Assembly: GCA_034769895.1 (NCBI GenBank)
Contig: CM068370.1
Coordinates: forward strand, 33,865,747-33,929,746
Source: Magicicada septendecula
Lineage: Eukaryota > Arthropoda > Insecta > Hemiptera > Cicadidae
Length of the DNA stretch: 64,000 nt
Direction: 5' to 3'
Below are positions 44,976-56,936 of the stretch, one piece after another; the stretch's first letter is position 1; each line of letters starts with the position of its first letter. The position numbers and the translations under genes were made by a program. The notes beneath the pieces were generated by a model. That model worked only from the letters and a program-made list of their open reading frames with translations. It was not told the DNA's origin and ran no database searches.

Positions 44976-45420
44976 AAAATTGTAGAGACTGCTAAAGAGA
45001 ATCAAACGTGGCTCATTACATAAAAAAAGACATAAAGTTATGATACGAGGATGGAAGGAGTGCAGTAACACAAATATTAACGTACGAGAACGGCAGCTGT
45101 AAGAGAAAATAACGGTAAAGGAGGAGACTCGTTTAGAAAGCGTCATTCCTAAACTGTATAAATATGACCTGTTATGAAGCTCGCATGTTGTGTAAGCAGT
45201 AGGCCTATGTGACAGGTGTTTAGTAGAAAGCAGTTGGGTAGACTGTGATTTACGGTGGGCGTAGGTGGGAAGGAACGGTCAAAAGGACAAAGTCGAAGTA
45301 GAAGAAAAAATGTAATAATAAACTTGGAAATAGAGTAGCAGAAGTAAATCAGTATCTGTTGTTAGAGATTTCAGTCCGCAATAGTACCACTAACTGTCTA
45401 TTAGAAGGTTCTATCTTTAG
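44976..45420. other. No recognised feature
   Basis: No supported gene. Confidence 0.4.
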
Positions 45421-45421
45421 C

Positions 45422-45535
45422 ATCTTCTTCTTCTTCTTCTTCTTCTTCTTCATTCCAGGATTAGGCGAGATCACCTGTTCCGGTCTCTACTTTCAAGCCA
45501 TCTTTTGCATGGTCTCCCCACTTCTTTAGATTATT
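45422..45535 (-). mobile_element. RTE-like LINE 3' end with (GAA)n tail
   Basis: On the minus strand GTGGGGAGACCATGCAAAAG and GAGACCGGAACAGGTGATC are followed by nine GAA repeats. The GGAACAGG box and microsatellite tail match other family ends. Confidence 0.6.
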
Positions 45536-45631
45536 TTTTCAGCCGTGTACTTTAATATAACAGTAACTCTTTTTCAAATGTACAAACAGGTTTTCTACAC
45601 AGCACTTACGTATGCTTTTTAAAATATAACA

Positions 45632-45866
45632 TATAGGAAAATCAGTTCAGTCAATAAGTCAAGTATCTTCTAAACAGTGTTTCGACACCGCGAATTTTTA
45701 TTGTGTTACTACCATTTATTTTAAATGTCGCTGATTTCAGGATATTATCAAACGTTTTTCAACCAGTTTAAAGACAGTAATGTTGATTAGTGTTCACTTG
45801 ATTTTTTGTTTGTATGAAACCGACTCGACCGGACCGCTTCAAGACCAAATTCTAGATACGCCACTG
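45632..45866 (-). repeat. S1 dispersed repeat, copy 2
   Basis: The minus strand starts CAGTGGCGTATCTAGAATTT and ends TTGACTGAACTGATTTTCC. Full length, non-coding. Confidence 0.85.
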
Positions 45867-46145
45867 CTCCAGCCAAAATGTCTAGATACTCCGTTGTTGC
45901 AAAGCATCGGTTCAATGGAGAGAGACCTGGGACATTGGCTCACGACAAAACAATTTCTTGTCAGCTGTTTTTGAGCTGTAAATGTGTGGTTCGTGGGTTC
46001 GTGACAGGCATTATTTTGATTCTACTTCAGTTTCAACTACACTTACGCTTGTTTCATTTTATATTCAATACTAATTAATAATAATAATAATAATAATAAT
46101 AAATACACAACAATAATCGTGAAACAATACAAAAGAGTATTGCAC
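45867..46145. other. No gene; short (AAT)n
   Basis: (AAT)n at about 46077-46103. Confidence 0.5.
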
Positions 46146-46149
46146 GCAT

Positions 46150-46450
46150 TTTCCACGTAGGACTAAGTGTAATATAAACTGCGCGCCTTGTGTGTTTAGA
46201 ATCCCGCGCATGCGCAGTTCAAGTGTCACAAGCTGTTTTGTTGCGAGACATAAATTGAAGAAGCTTCGTCTTTGTTCGCGGAGGGCCGCGCGACACTTCT
46301 AAACTATGTCCAGCCAGTGTGTTTGGGGCTTTATAGATGGCCTAATGGCAGTAGAGTCGTCTGCGACGCTTTGCGACACAACGCGCCAAAACGGTTCTGT
46401 CGCGAAACAAAATGTTGTTTCAGTGTGCGGCCGGCCAAAGTCGTAATCTA
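46150..46450. promoter_or_regulatory. CpG-rich stretch with NRF1-like palindrome
   Basis: CpGs are dense compared with flanks, and GCGCATGCGC at about 46206-46215 is the consensus palindrome of the NRF1/EWG class of promoter factors. No exon or core promoter could be assigned, so this may be a promoter remnant or coincidence. Confidence 0.3.
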
Positions 46451-46974
46451 CTAAACAAGATGACTGTCGTCATCCGTGTTTTAATTTTTCAATTATTCTG
46501 GAAAAGGGACATAAGGTACCCTAAAAACTGAATTCGCATAGTAAGTAGGTAAGTAGAGATTGTAAACGACCGAGAGTGGTATGTATACTTATGACAGATG
46601 GTATATACGACGTCAAATAATATACATCAGTTACGTAAGAAACGAAACGTATCTTTTTTTTAATTTTTAAGCATTCAGTAAATAAATTATATAATGAAAG
46701 TAAATACAAATCGGCGACGCAGACATTAAACGGGATGCCAGTAACGGGTAACAGCAATAACAGGAGGAAAAGTGACATTTGAAGACGGATGAAGAAACAA
46801 CCGCTGGAACAGGTTTTACGAAAATGCATTTTTGTGAGTCAACCAGAAGGAGAAAGTTTTTGGTGAATTTCAGTTGAATGCATACGGTAGTCGTCTTACT
46901 TACTGGGCCATGTTTCACAGGTCCATAGGTCATTAAACTATGGGTTACGTTGTAAGCTGTTGTATCGATTATAT
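46451..46974. other. No recognised feature
   Basis: No supported gene. Confidence 0.4.
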
Positions 46975-47493
46975 GCATGACTGTCAATTTAAATTTTCTC
47001 GCATAAATCTTCTTATTTCTTCTAGAATTATGTTATATAAACATGTTCCGTCATCCATCTCATCCTCCGGACGACCTACATCTCTTCTACCATTGGTTTT
47101 ATAGTTTAGTGTCGCTTTCGGCAATCGATCCTCTGTCATCATTTGCAGATGATCCCACCACTGTCTTCTGAAAATTGAAATAATTTCATTTGTGTCCTTT
47201 ACTTCGAGTTCTGCTTTGATATCTTCATTCCTTATTCTATCTTGCAATGTATAATTTAAATTATTTCGAAGAAACTGCATTTCAGCACTCTGAATCTTGC
47301 CGCTTTCCTTTTTTGTCATGACCCACTCCTCACTCGCATAAATCAACATGGGTATTCCAATTGTCTTATAAAATTTAATCCTTGTGCTGTGTCTTGCTTT
47401 ATTTCTAAGATTTCTATGAATCGTACCACAAATATTCATAAATTTATTTATCTCGAGATATTTGAAACGGTTCACTTGTTCTAAAGTGCTGTT

Positions 47494-47546
<53 letters not shown>

Positions 47547-47885
47547 TCCGAGTCCTCACTGGATATTTACCTTTAAAGGCCATGGTTTTGGTCTTTCTTA
47601 CTGAAATTGTCAGTGAGTACTTTTTTGCTACTTCTTGTAATTGAAACATAGCTTTTTTGAAATCATCCTCATTTTCTTGAATAAAAACTATGTCATCCGC
47701 AAATAGCAGGGAACCCATACAAATTGATTTGTTAAGCTGTATTCCCGAAGTCTCTCCATGCTCTCAACATGTCGTCAATGTATATATTAAACCAGGTTGG
47801 GGAAACACAGCATCCCTGCCTAACTCCCTTATAACTCACAGAAATATGACCCTGATTAAACACATATTTGGACGCTGACTTATAA
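46975..47885 (-). pseudogene. RTE-like LINE RT, best-preserved frame
   Basis: On the minus strand ISVSYKGVRQGCCVSPTWFN followed by IYIDDMLRAW (motif B) precedes SLLFADDIVFIQENEDDFKK (motif C intact). The 244-residue frame at 46984-47718 then continues LTISVRKTKTMAFKGKYPVR, FKYLEINKFM, HSTRIKFYKTIGIPMLIYAS, EMQFLRNNLNYTLQDRIRNE and ATLNYKTNGRRDVGRPEDEM. A 45-bp (AT)n at about 47497-47541 sits in frame and encodes an IY repeat. It lacks motif A and the endonuclease. The fragment at 59400-59715 is a close relative. Confidence 0.88.
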
Positions 47886-48380
47886 CATTTGTAAGCTGTG
47901 GTTTAATAATGGATCCAGGCGACTAGTAATAGAGAGGTTTTACTATGGAGGATCACGACTCGCTGGTTTTTCGTCGACTTGGGAGAGTAAGCGTTTGACT
48001 AAAAACAAAAACTACTATAGGCGTCCGAGTGTCTGAGCAAAGATGTCTGCCGTTGAAGTCGAACTCTGTCAATGTACGACACGAATGCAAGTATTCGAAG
48101 TCGTCTCGTAGTTTATACTTAACGTGTTAATTATAAGTGCTAATTAACACGGCAGTGTCGCTTTATAAATGGCATTCCTTCAACACGGCTCCGGATTCCA
48201 AAGTGAAGAATTTACACCGATGATGTAATACACAGACAGTCTATTGCGTGAAGAGAGAATACCAATGTTGACATATTTAATGAACCGTTCATCACTGATT
48301 ATTACCTTTTGACTTAACGTCTCTTTGTTTTAGTTGCCTGGTGTTGAGAAAGTGGTCTGCTGTTGGACTTTATTCTTTAG
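47886..48380. other. No gene; possible pogo-type end
   Basis: GAGAGGTTTTACTATGG near 47930 resembles a pogo/Tigger terminal repeat, but no partner was found. Confidence 0.35.
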
Positions 48381-48382
48381 CC

Positions 48383-48497
48383 ACATCTTCTTCTTCTTCT
48401 TCTTCTTCTTCTTCTTCTTCTTCTTCTTCTTCTTCTTCTTCTTCTTTATCCTCCTCCTCCTCCTCCTCCTCCTCCTCCTCCTCCTCTTCTTCTTCGT
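48383..48497. repeat. (CTT)n(TCC)n tract
   Basis: About 20 CTT units then about 12 TCC units. On the minus strand this follows directly from the LINE end at 48498-48790, so it is probably its expanded 3' tail. Confidence 0.93.
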
Positions 48498-48790
48498 ATT
48501 CTTTTTCTTCACTACATGGCTTGGGCTATAGCCCGTTCCGACTTCACAGACTCTCTGACCACTTTTTCCAGGGTATTCCACGATTTCTCGTTCCCGCTGG
48601 CTTACATTCATATGCTTTTTTTTTAGGAATACGCTTGTCTACCATGCGTTCCACATGGGACTTCCAATTCTGGCTGTATTCCTTTATTCTATCCAGAACC
48701 GACTGTAACTTTAGGTCTTTCCTTATGTCGTCGATTCGTAGATGATCCCTTTAGACACATTTTTTCCATGAAAACGGTAATACTCCTTCT
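48498..48790 (-). pseudogene. RTE-like LINE C-terminal fragment
   Basis: On the minus strand IRIDDIRKDLKLQSVLD, then RIKEYSQNWKSHVERMVDKR and IPKK (across a frameshift), then a GGAACGGGCTATAGCCCAAG segment leading into (GAA)n and (GGA)n. The pattern EY...W..HV.RM...R.P matches other family members. Confidence 0.65.
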
Positions 48791-49377
48791 TGAGTATCTT
48801 CTAACATCCTTGTCAGTCAATGTATTGGTGAAGGCGGCCGCTGAAGGAGGACAAAGAAATATGTGTAATAATGGACCGCGTCCTCCAAACTCGGAAAATC
48901 AAAAGAAAGGCAAGACTGATTCTCATATCTACCTATGAAAAACGTATCGCTACATTTCGTAACACACGTAAATTAACTTATTTGTACAATCCGAAGGCTT
49001 AAGCCGATTTGTTAATTTCATCACTATATGCCACAGATGAAGTCATAAATAATGGATGGACACTATGTACAAGTGTGTGCAATTAGAGTGAAGAGAATAT
49101 AGTAGAAACCCGATTCGGTATAAGATTTCGTCACACACATAAACTCTTGAAACCCCATTATTCAATGGAGATACCACAATTCTTTAGACGTGTAGAACAA
49201 ATGAAACAGGCAGATTTTAGGCACTGGACAGCAAAATACTTTTTTTATTACGCTTTTCGGTGGATAACAAAATTATTTAATAGCATTGAGGTCGTTAGTA
49301 TTAGGATGATGGGTTCAAAAATAGTTTAAAATTCGAATTTTAGCAGAAGACAATTTCATTGGTTTTACAGAACTCAG
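48791..49377. other. No recognised feature
   Basis: No supported gene. Confidence 0.4.
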
Positions 49378-49626
49378 CAGTAGCATATCTAGAATTTTGT
49401 CTGGAGGGTCGAATTTGGTCCAGTCGAGTCGGCTTCATACAAAAGAAAAACAGATTAAGCCTGATCAACATTACTATCTTTAAAGTGGCTGAAAGACGTG
49501 TGATGAATAACTTCCTGAAATTATTCCCATTAAAGTAAACGGTAATAACACAATAAAAATATTCTTTCAACACAGTTGAAACATTTTTTGCTAAATACTT
49601 ATTGACTGAATTGATTTTCCTATATT
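49378..49626 (+). repeat. S1 dispersed repeat, copy 3
   Basis: Starts CAGTAGCATATCTAGAATTT and ends TTGACTGAATTGATTTTCC. Full length. Confidence 0.85.
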
Positions 49627-50135
49627 TTTTGTTTCAGACGTATACGCAATAAAGATTGTTCAAAACGTATTTACGTACATATAAACGTTTTATTCATCCT
49701 CATGGATAAATTCCGGTTAATTTTTCTTAAAATTTAGTATAACTTACACGCACTGTAGCTGTTTTAATGTAGTCTTACGATTTAGGTTTTATTGTACAGT
49801 ATTGTAGTACAACTTTTAAAGTTCCTATAGTGACAATATTCAATTCTTTTTAAAATAATCGGTAATTTTCTTTTGCACACAATACTGCACTACTTTATTT
49901 TCAATAAGTTGTTATAACTTATCGCTGTGGTCAAACATGTCACCTTCCGAGTTGCCTTCTATTTATCGACGAACGCGGCTCAGCAACGAAAGCATATCGG
50001 CAGCGCGGTGGGAACTCGAAAATATTCCGTATCAAGTTCGTCGCCACTATCGTCACTTTAACGGTTTTTAACTATGTGGCGTGCATTTCTGGATGTATTT
50101 ATTAAGCAGCTTTTGAAAGCCAGCAAAAAACATAT
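49627..50135. other. No recognised feature
   Basis: No supported gene. Confidence 0.4.
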
Positions 50136-50676
50136 TGTTACGACTGTCTCCTGATCTTCGTATGGTACAGTGGAAACAAAACACAAGACACCATTTAAGG
50201 CACCGATCACCAGTTTTAATTATCACAATTAAACAATTTGTAATCAACAATATAGTCTCTTACAACAAATCAAATAACAATTGTTTACTCGCAATAAAAA
50301 AATGTCAACTAATAGTGTGCCGCACAATTTATAAAACATATAAAACTTCGCCACAATACTTCGAACCGCACTGGAACAAAACGCAACTGAAACTGAACTA
50401 AGCGCCGCTGAATGCCTACATTTTATATCCCGCTGAAATTCCAGAATCATCCATACTACGCATCAGCGCTACTAGAAAACACCAGAACGTAATTGATTGC
50501 GGCCTTGCACACAGCGCGCGCTGACCGGTGAGTCTGGAACAATCTCGGAAACGCATGTTGAGAATCACGTACGCACACAACATCACGTTCCGCTGGAATA
50601 ATCCAAAAACACATAGAATGTTCTGTAATTGGGTAACAGTACGCAATGGTGTAATGTTTTTCTGCATTACGTAACA
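50136..50676 (+). mobile_element. S2 LTR-like element, full copy
   Basis: 541 bp from TGTTACGACTGTCTCC to ATTACGTAACA, with CGCTGAATGCCTAC, CCCGCTGAAATTCCAGAAT and GCGCTGACCGGTGAG boxes matching 42388-42933. Flanks ATAT and GTAT could be a decayed 4-bp duplication. Non-coding; probably a solo LTR. Confidence 0.7.
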
Positions 50677-50715
50677 GTATTTTTAACAAAATATGTTTTT
50701 TATATATTTTTAACA

Positions 50716-50800
50716 CTTTTTCGTGTTAACCGATATTTTGTAAGTAAAACTTTCGTGTTAACCGATATTTCACTTTAGCCGTTTTCGTGTTAAACGTTTT
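50716..50800 (+). repeat. Short direct repeats
   Basis: TTTCGTGTTAACCGATATTT occurs at about 50719 and 50750, with a third partial copy near 50780. The spacing is about 30 bp, reminiscent of transposon subterminal repeats. Confidence 0.6.
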
Positions 50801-51586
50801 TCATTGTATTTTTATAACTGTATATCACAAATCTCATACGGCATGAGTCGCCCTCTGTCGATCCTCTCCAACCAATAGAACATTATGCCCGTATACATTA
50901 GGCCGACACAAACCTCCAGACGAAACTGACTTTATATTATAACAAGTCTGCAGAAATCGCTGCTACATTAATATTACGGAAACGTTGCACAGTTCCGGGC
51001 CGCTCCTATCCTAACAGTTACCACGACACACCTGTAACTGCAGCGACAATTTATATGCAGTAGGTATGCGATATGCAGTTGCAGTATGAATTTATATGCA
51101 ACTGTCAACAGCTATTGTGTTACTTCAGTGTAGCGAAACCATGATGACACGAGTCTGAACTTGAACAATACACACGGCGATCGTGAACAAACAAACATGG
51201 GGAGAACATAAGCAAAATACGTTTAATCATATTAAAAGACTCATCTGACGACCGCGTTGTAACAAACAACGGAACAATGAGATCTCTATATTGTTATCTC
51301 CATTTCTTACTGGATCACCTTTGACCCACAGAGACAGAAAGTAAGTTCGTAGTGAAAGTTCTTTCATAAGAAAGAAAAATATATATATCTCCTTTAGAAA
51401 AAGACAAAAGAGAGGTATTTATTGTAACTCCGCGTAGAGAAAGGTGCATATTATTAAAATCACGAGAGCCGTGATTCAATCTGTTGTCCGCCGCCGATTG
51501 GCAGGGTGCGTACAACACTATCGTCTCCTGTCCTATGCCTATGTCGTCTGGTACCTTCCTAACAATGTCTGCCATCAGTAATCTCT

Positions 51587-51588
<2 letters not shown>
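50801..51588. other. No recognised feature
   Basis: No supported gene. Confidence 0.4.
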
Positions 51589-51630
<42 letters not shown>

Positions 51631-52330
51631 GGGATTTTCATCGGCTATTGCCGCATACCCACACCTAACCGCCATCTATTTCTGTCCAGTGCATCTTCTT
51701 CTGCCAAGTTATGATGTTCCATGGCCTTCCTCATGTTTTCATACCAGGACAGTCTAGGTCTGCCCCTTTTCCTCTGCCTGTGGGCCTCCACTGAAATATT
51801 TTCCTCGGCCATCTCTGTTCATCCATTCGGAGTAAGTGACCGAACCACTTTAGGCCTCTTCGTTCTACTCTCTTAATAATTGTGTCTTCTGCACGCATCC
51901 TTCTTCTGATCTCCTCGCTGGTTATTCTCTCCCTTCTTGAGATTCCTCCACTTCTACGGAGATAATTAATTTCTATAACGGAGGTATAATTTCCGTTCTC
52001 AACGTCCATACCTCACAGCCGTAAGACAGAACTGATTCAACAAAAGCTTTTCCTGTATGAATCTTTGTGGCTCTCGAAATATGTTTGTCCCACCAAAAAG
52101 AGTTCAAGTTTCCTTGAACTTTCCTGCTCTGTTCTATTCGTTTTTTTGATTTCGGGATTTCCTAGACCTTCCAGTGTTATTAGTGCCCCTAGGTATTTAA
52201 ATTCATCGACCTCTTCAATTGACGTACTGTCTTTAATCAATACTTCAAATCTGGCATCGGAATTAACGACTAGATATTCTGCCTTATTTACATTAACATT
52301 CAATCCCCACTTTTCATATGCCTTCTTTTC
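51589..52330 (-). pseudogene. LINE RT C-terminal region with (GA)n tail
   Basis: On the minus strand KWGLNVNVNKAEYLVVNSD, SIEEVDEFKYLGALITLEGL, then INYLRRSGGISRRERITSEE, IRRRMRAEDTIIKRVERRGL, KWFGHLLRMDEQRWPRKIFQ and WRPTGRGKG. This is a LINE family distinct from the RTE-like one. The 3' end leads into 38 bp of (GA)n (plus-strand CT, 51589-51627). Two frames are involved. Confidence 0.82.
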
Positions 52331-52560
52331 TCTAGACGTAATTATAATAGGTATTGAATATAATCATTATAATAACAAAAATAAAAGCTACATTTCTTTA
52401 TTCTTATCTTCTATTTCAATTCAAATTTCTAAACAACTGTAGAGAAGCATTTGAAATTATCCAGTTAAGCAACGCGTACAATTTCCGTTTTGTTTAATTG
52501 ATCGCAGAAATTGTTATACCATGTATAGTCTGTCAATGGAAGTCAGGAAACGGGACTCGG
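52331..52560. other. No recognised feature
   Basis: No signal. Confidence 0.35.
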
Positions 52561-52563
52561 ACC

Positions 52564-52612
52564 CCAGTGAAGATAAGAATCGCAGTTCGAAACGTCGAAA
52601 CTTCTGGCAAGC
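52564..52612 (+). ncRNA. Degenerate hammerhead-like module N
   Basis: GTGAAGA (CTGAAGA expected), T, an AAGAA/GTTC hairpin, GAAA, CGTC. No stem I. Probably an old copy. Confidence 0.35.
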
Positions 52613-53344
52613 TCGGATCTATGACCCAAAACGTTTTTACTTAAAGAATTCCTTGGAAGGTCTATAGAAACCTCCTATTGCACTCAAAAGCAGAAGTACG
52701 GAGCTCGGTGTACGCGTATTAGAAAATCGTACAGACGATAAACGGAACCCTAGTGCGAATTAATTTAGAGAATTCAACTCAGTAACTAACAAAAAAAAAT
52801 TGAACTAACTCAGTGATGGAACAAAAAATTCTCGTTTAACATAACCTACTGTTTGTGATTAAACCAATAAATTACAAAGTCAAGTCTAGGCTGTAACAGA
52901 TATTCTTAGTCATATTTTATTGAAAACACTTGCTAGATCCATGAAAGTGAAATGACATAATTACTTTAGCACAGTGCTTGCTGGATAACAAAAGGCGCTA
53001 CACTGAACACGTGGTTTTGTTGAAAAGTGAAGATTTTCGTGGTAGCCGCTTTACGAAAGGTTGGCGACCCTGCCCTACTTTCAAAGATTTATTAGCAATG
53101 TGTTCGTAACCAGATCATTGTCATCTGAATTCAGAAGTGGCGAGAGATTGTTCTGATTGGGTTCTAATATCAACTACCGCAGAGCATTATTTATTCATGC
53201 TTCTTGTTGGAGTTTCACTACGATGTAGCCCTACGTGCGATGTAGGTAGGATTAATTTATTTCCGTCTCTCGAATTTCTGACCGTAACTGACGTTTCAGA
53301 AATGTATTAGTATTTCTCCTCTGGGATTCCGATTTCCCAGATCG
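52613..53344. other. No recognised feature
   Basis: No supported gene. Confidence 0.4.
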
Positions 53345-53660
53345 AACTTGCTCATCCATTTTATCTTTTTATTTTCACCAACCGATGCATTTAAATCACC
53401 AATTGTGATGAGATTGTCTTGTCTTTAACTAAGTTCATTAATTCATCAACATGTTCATATACTTTTTCCACTTCGTCATCCCTGCTTTTTGTTCAGATAG
53501 ATATACTGCTATAATACACAAGTCAACCGGTCGGGCTTTGAGTTTAATCATAATTTTTCTGTCATTGTAGTGACACGTTGATCTTCCACTTTCCTCTTAG
53601 GATTATTGCACCTCCGTTTTTCCCTGGTTTTGATTTTCCGCTGTAAATAACTCTGAAAAC
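53345..53660 (-). pseudogene. LINE endonuclease fragment
   Basis: On the minus strand GGAIILRGKWKINVS, then DDEVEKVYEHVDELMNLVKD, with traces of the following (G)DFNA segment. This fits the middle of an RTE-type AP-endonuclease. Several stops. Confidence 0.55.
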
Positions 53661-53689
53661 GTCGGATATGAAGTCTCCATTTCCAGCAC

Positions 53690-54120
53690 ATCTTCACCCA
53701 AGACATTGGGGGGGAGTTCCTATTGGGGGAGTTGAAACTCCGGACAATTTTGTATTGGACGTAGCATATTTAAACTTGGGAATCCTGCCTAGGATACTGA
53801 GTGCAGTGGTATCCCGTTGCCTTGTGCATCCTCATGCCGTTGACCACGGTTGTGGTTCATCCGCCTCTGGGGGCGATTTCTCATCCCCGGGACAAGGGGG
53901 GCCCCCCATCCCTTACCCGCTCGTCCGCCCTTCAAAAGGCCGTTGGCACTTGGTAAGGGTAGACTCCTGTATAAGGAGCAGGGAGTCATTCGGTCACCAT
54001 AGCCTCGTTAGTGGAAACAGGGTGCACCGAGCGGTCTCACCTTCTACTCGTGAAGGTGAGGTTGACCGTTGAGTGGGAGAGGTTGTAAGAGACTCTTCAC
54101 CACCCCTTTCATCCCAGAAA
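53690..54120 (+). other. GC-rich block, unidentified
   Basis: This GC-rich segment has a 134-codon frame (53668-54072) showing no recognised domain, and a CCCCGGGACAAGGGGGGCC run. It lies between two LINE fragments of opposite strand and is likely untranslated transposon sequence. Confidence 0.35.
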
Positions 54121-54159
54121 GCAAGTCCTCGCAGAAGTGAACGAAGATAGATCACTTTA

Positions 54160-54406
54160 AAAATGACTGGAAGATGAAGGGCAAAATTGATCGGTCACGT
54201 GTTACGACACAATAAATTCTTGAGTAACATTTTTGAAAGAAAGCTGTTGGGGGGGGGGGAACCAAGATAACAACCAAGACAGCGTTCTTCAAAAACATGG
54301 GAAAGGAGATGAACTTCCTATCGTACTGCGATTTAAATAGGACAATGATGGAAAGAGAGATGTGATTAACGCGACAAGGCATGGCCTTTAGATGATGATG
54401 ATGAAC
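54160..54406 (+). mobile_element. LINE C-terminal fragment with (GAT)n tail
   Basis: KLIGHVLRHNKFLSNIFERK, a G-run frameshift near 54248, FFKNMGKEMNFLSYCDLNRT and RQGMAFR, then TGATGATGATGATGA. RQG.AFR next to a GAT tail is a typical LINE end. Confidence 0.7.
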
Positions 54407-54534
54407 TCGCGTTTACATTGTGCGTTTAGTTTACTTTATCATTTGTTACGTAGGTATAATATTGTCTTACAATGCGTTACTTGTTTAACACTGAATAGAC
54501 TGTGAATTTGTAGGTACATTAAAATATGAATGAC
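54407..54534. other. No recognised feature
   Basis: Nothing seen. Confidence 0.3.
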
Positions 54535-54665
54535 CCTAATTTATCTCAGTCCAACATCAAGTTTTATTTTGTAAGAACACACACGTTTTGTAGATACCAT
54601 TTGTCTTTACAAATACTATCTCCATAATTTTGTTTCGTACAATCCATTCAAAATACTGTAAGTTA
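54535..54665 (-). repeat. LINE 3' UTR copy
   Basis: The reverse complement matches 42235-42365 (TTTTGAATGGATTGTACGAA, AAAGACAAATGGTATCTAC, ATAAAACTTGATGTTGGACT). Only the 3' UTR is present, a severe 5' truncation. Confidence 0.8.
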
Positions 54666-54861
54666 TACAATAAGAATTATTTGTCTGCGTTTCATAAAAC
54701 TATTCAGCTGTATCAAATCGTTATAAAACACATCTGGGATTTTTCTGTGTGATTTCTATGTAGTTTTCGTTAAATGTAGAAATTGGCAACAAAAGGTACT
54801 ATAAACCTTTTGAACGAAAGGACTGGCCGTGCGAGACTTTACTTTTAGAACGTCTCTTTAT

Positions 54862-56378
54862 GTCAGTAGTTCTGAACTTTTCCTAGTCAGTGGAACCAAG
54901 CTCAGAAAACTGTAAACTTCAGGGATTCACAAGTTAAATCAGTGTACTTCAGAAGAACAATAAACTTTTGTATACTATGATACAAAATCCTAATTGCTTT
55001 TAAATAAAAATAAATAAATAAGGCTGTTTAAAAAAATACTTATTGCGATAGTTATAAAGTAAACGAAATGAAATAAAATATAACTATTACTAAAACGAAT
55101 TAATTATTAAAATGTAATCTAATAGGTCTCCGAAGCATGCTAAATAATAGCAGCGTTTGCGTTACACAAACAGAGCGCTAGCATTAATCTCTAAAGTAAA
55201 GTTTTTATGTCTTTTAAGTACATTAAGATAATAGAGACCTGGAAATTTAATTAAAGTTAATTTTAATCGATTCTCATCATTTCACTCGCTTACACTAGGT
55301 ACATACCTGTCACAACAAAAACGTTTCTCACAGACCAAATTTTTCATGTCGTAATTCGAAAAAATCGTAACCAAACATTATAAATAATTTTTTTGTTAAA
55401 ACGCGTGAAAAGTGCAGAAAAACATTAACTGTTCCATTTTTTTACGAATGCATTGTAAAAATGAAGTTGAAGTAAAAATGAGCCGTTTACGTCAGCTACC
55501 AACGGAAATACGACGAGTTGAAATGAAATGTACACTTTATTGTTTTACGGCTTTGTTTGTGGTCAACAAAATTTAAAAATTTGTGCAACGGTGCAGAATA
55601 ACGGTTTTGAAAACATACAAAAGTTTAATAATTATAATTTTACTGTATACAAAACTTTAGTGTTTGGGCGAGTAAATTTTCAGGTCGCGCAGTACATACC
55701 AACGAAAAGCCCATATACGCAAGCGCCATTGTCCCCATTCCCCATTGTGTCATGTGATTTCTGAATGAAGAACTAACTGTGTCAAAGTTACTCTAATTGC
55801 CCAGATTCTGGAATTAAATACGAAGTTAGACACGTATGACCCAACGAATTTAGTGTAATAATTGAGGCTGTCGTTTAGCAATAAGCTGATGTGCATTGTA
55901 GTCGATGGCCATTAACTTAGGTCATAAATATGAGCGTGTATCAAGTTTGTTTCTGTACTCTTGTTTTCAAATGCATCAAAGAAAAACTCCTTCTTCACAT
56001 AAAAATTATGTTGAGGAATCTGTAAATACAATATTCACCTCCTAATGATATCCAAAAATTCATTAACTTACAATTTAACAATTTCAGATTTAAAACTAGA
56101 ACCGTGCCCGGTATCAAATAATTGTTCTCTCAATTTAATCTGAGTAGCACTCAGTCTCATTACTGAGAGCAAAGATACAGGTTAATACGGAATCTTAACA
56201 GGAGGGCCAATCAACAAAATCACCGGCCAATCAACATACCGGATTTTTCCGGTATATGCATATAGTATCTAGATTTTTTCTGGGTCCATTTAACCCACTA
56301 CCTCATCCGATATGAGGACTGTGCGACTCTTGTCCCATCCCTGAGTGGCGAATGGGTTGAGAATCACTGCTCTAGGAG
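54862..56378. mobile_element. Charlie-like hAT element, ends only
   Basis: CAGTAGTTCTGAACTTTTC at 54862 faces GGGTTGAGAATCACTG at 56363-56378, both close to the CAGTGGTTCTCAACC end of Charlie-type hATs. Flanking CTTTATGT and CTCTAGGA could be a decayed 8-bp duplication. No transposase was recognised in 1.5 kb of AT-rich interior. Confidence 0.5.
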
Positions 56379-56836
56379 CAGTAAGTCTAACTTCCGCGTT
56401 TCATGTCACATTGATGAAACACGCGACCTCCGTACGCTTTTAACCCTGCATTGAAAGACACAGTTTGAAGGAAGAAGATGTTGAAGGTTTGAAAAGGCCG
56501 CGTTTAGTTATAAGGACTCCAAAAATTTTTGAAGCTTCTGTCTGCCTGTCTGCTTCTGTCCTTATCTTTGTATTTGTTCTAACCTTAACTAAACGTTCAT
56601 ACACAACGCTCTGTTATCAGCAGTAGAAATAAAATGCGCTGCCTACAAACAAACAGCCACTGTTTAGTTTGGCAATTACGTTCCCGTAATTTTCATACAC
56701 AATATTGTGACGTGTGTCGCATTTTTGCGACTCTACAGCCAGCCGAAGCAAATGTACAAGTCAGCCAACCAGCTAGAGTGAAGACTGTTTTCTAGCTAGA
56801 AGTCAGAGTCTGTCTGTCTATCTACCTTCTCCCTGT
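56379..56836. other. No recognised feature
   Basis: No supported gene. Confidence 0.4.
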
Positions 56837-56839
56837 TTC

Positions 56840-56933
<94 letters not shown>

Positions 56934-56936
56934 TGT
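56837..56936. repeat. (CTGT)n(CT)n microsatellite
   Basis: Six CTGT units followed by about 33 CT units. Confidence 0.95.

Noticed and set aside
47462..47644. IYIYIY membrane-like peptide
   Set aside because: It is the translation of an (AT)n run lying inside the LINE RT at 46975-47885.
51315..51641. 108-codon minus-strand frame
   Set aside because: It starts in (GA)n and matches nothing. Treated as chance.
53668..54072. 134-codon frame in a GC-rich block
   Set aside because: No domain, flanked by LINE debris. Low-complexity Gly/Pro/Ser composition.
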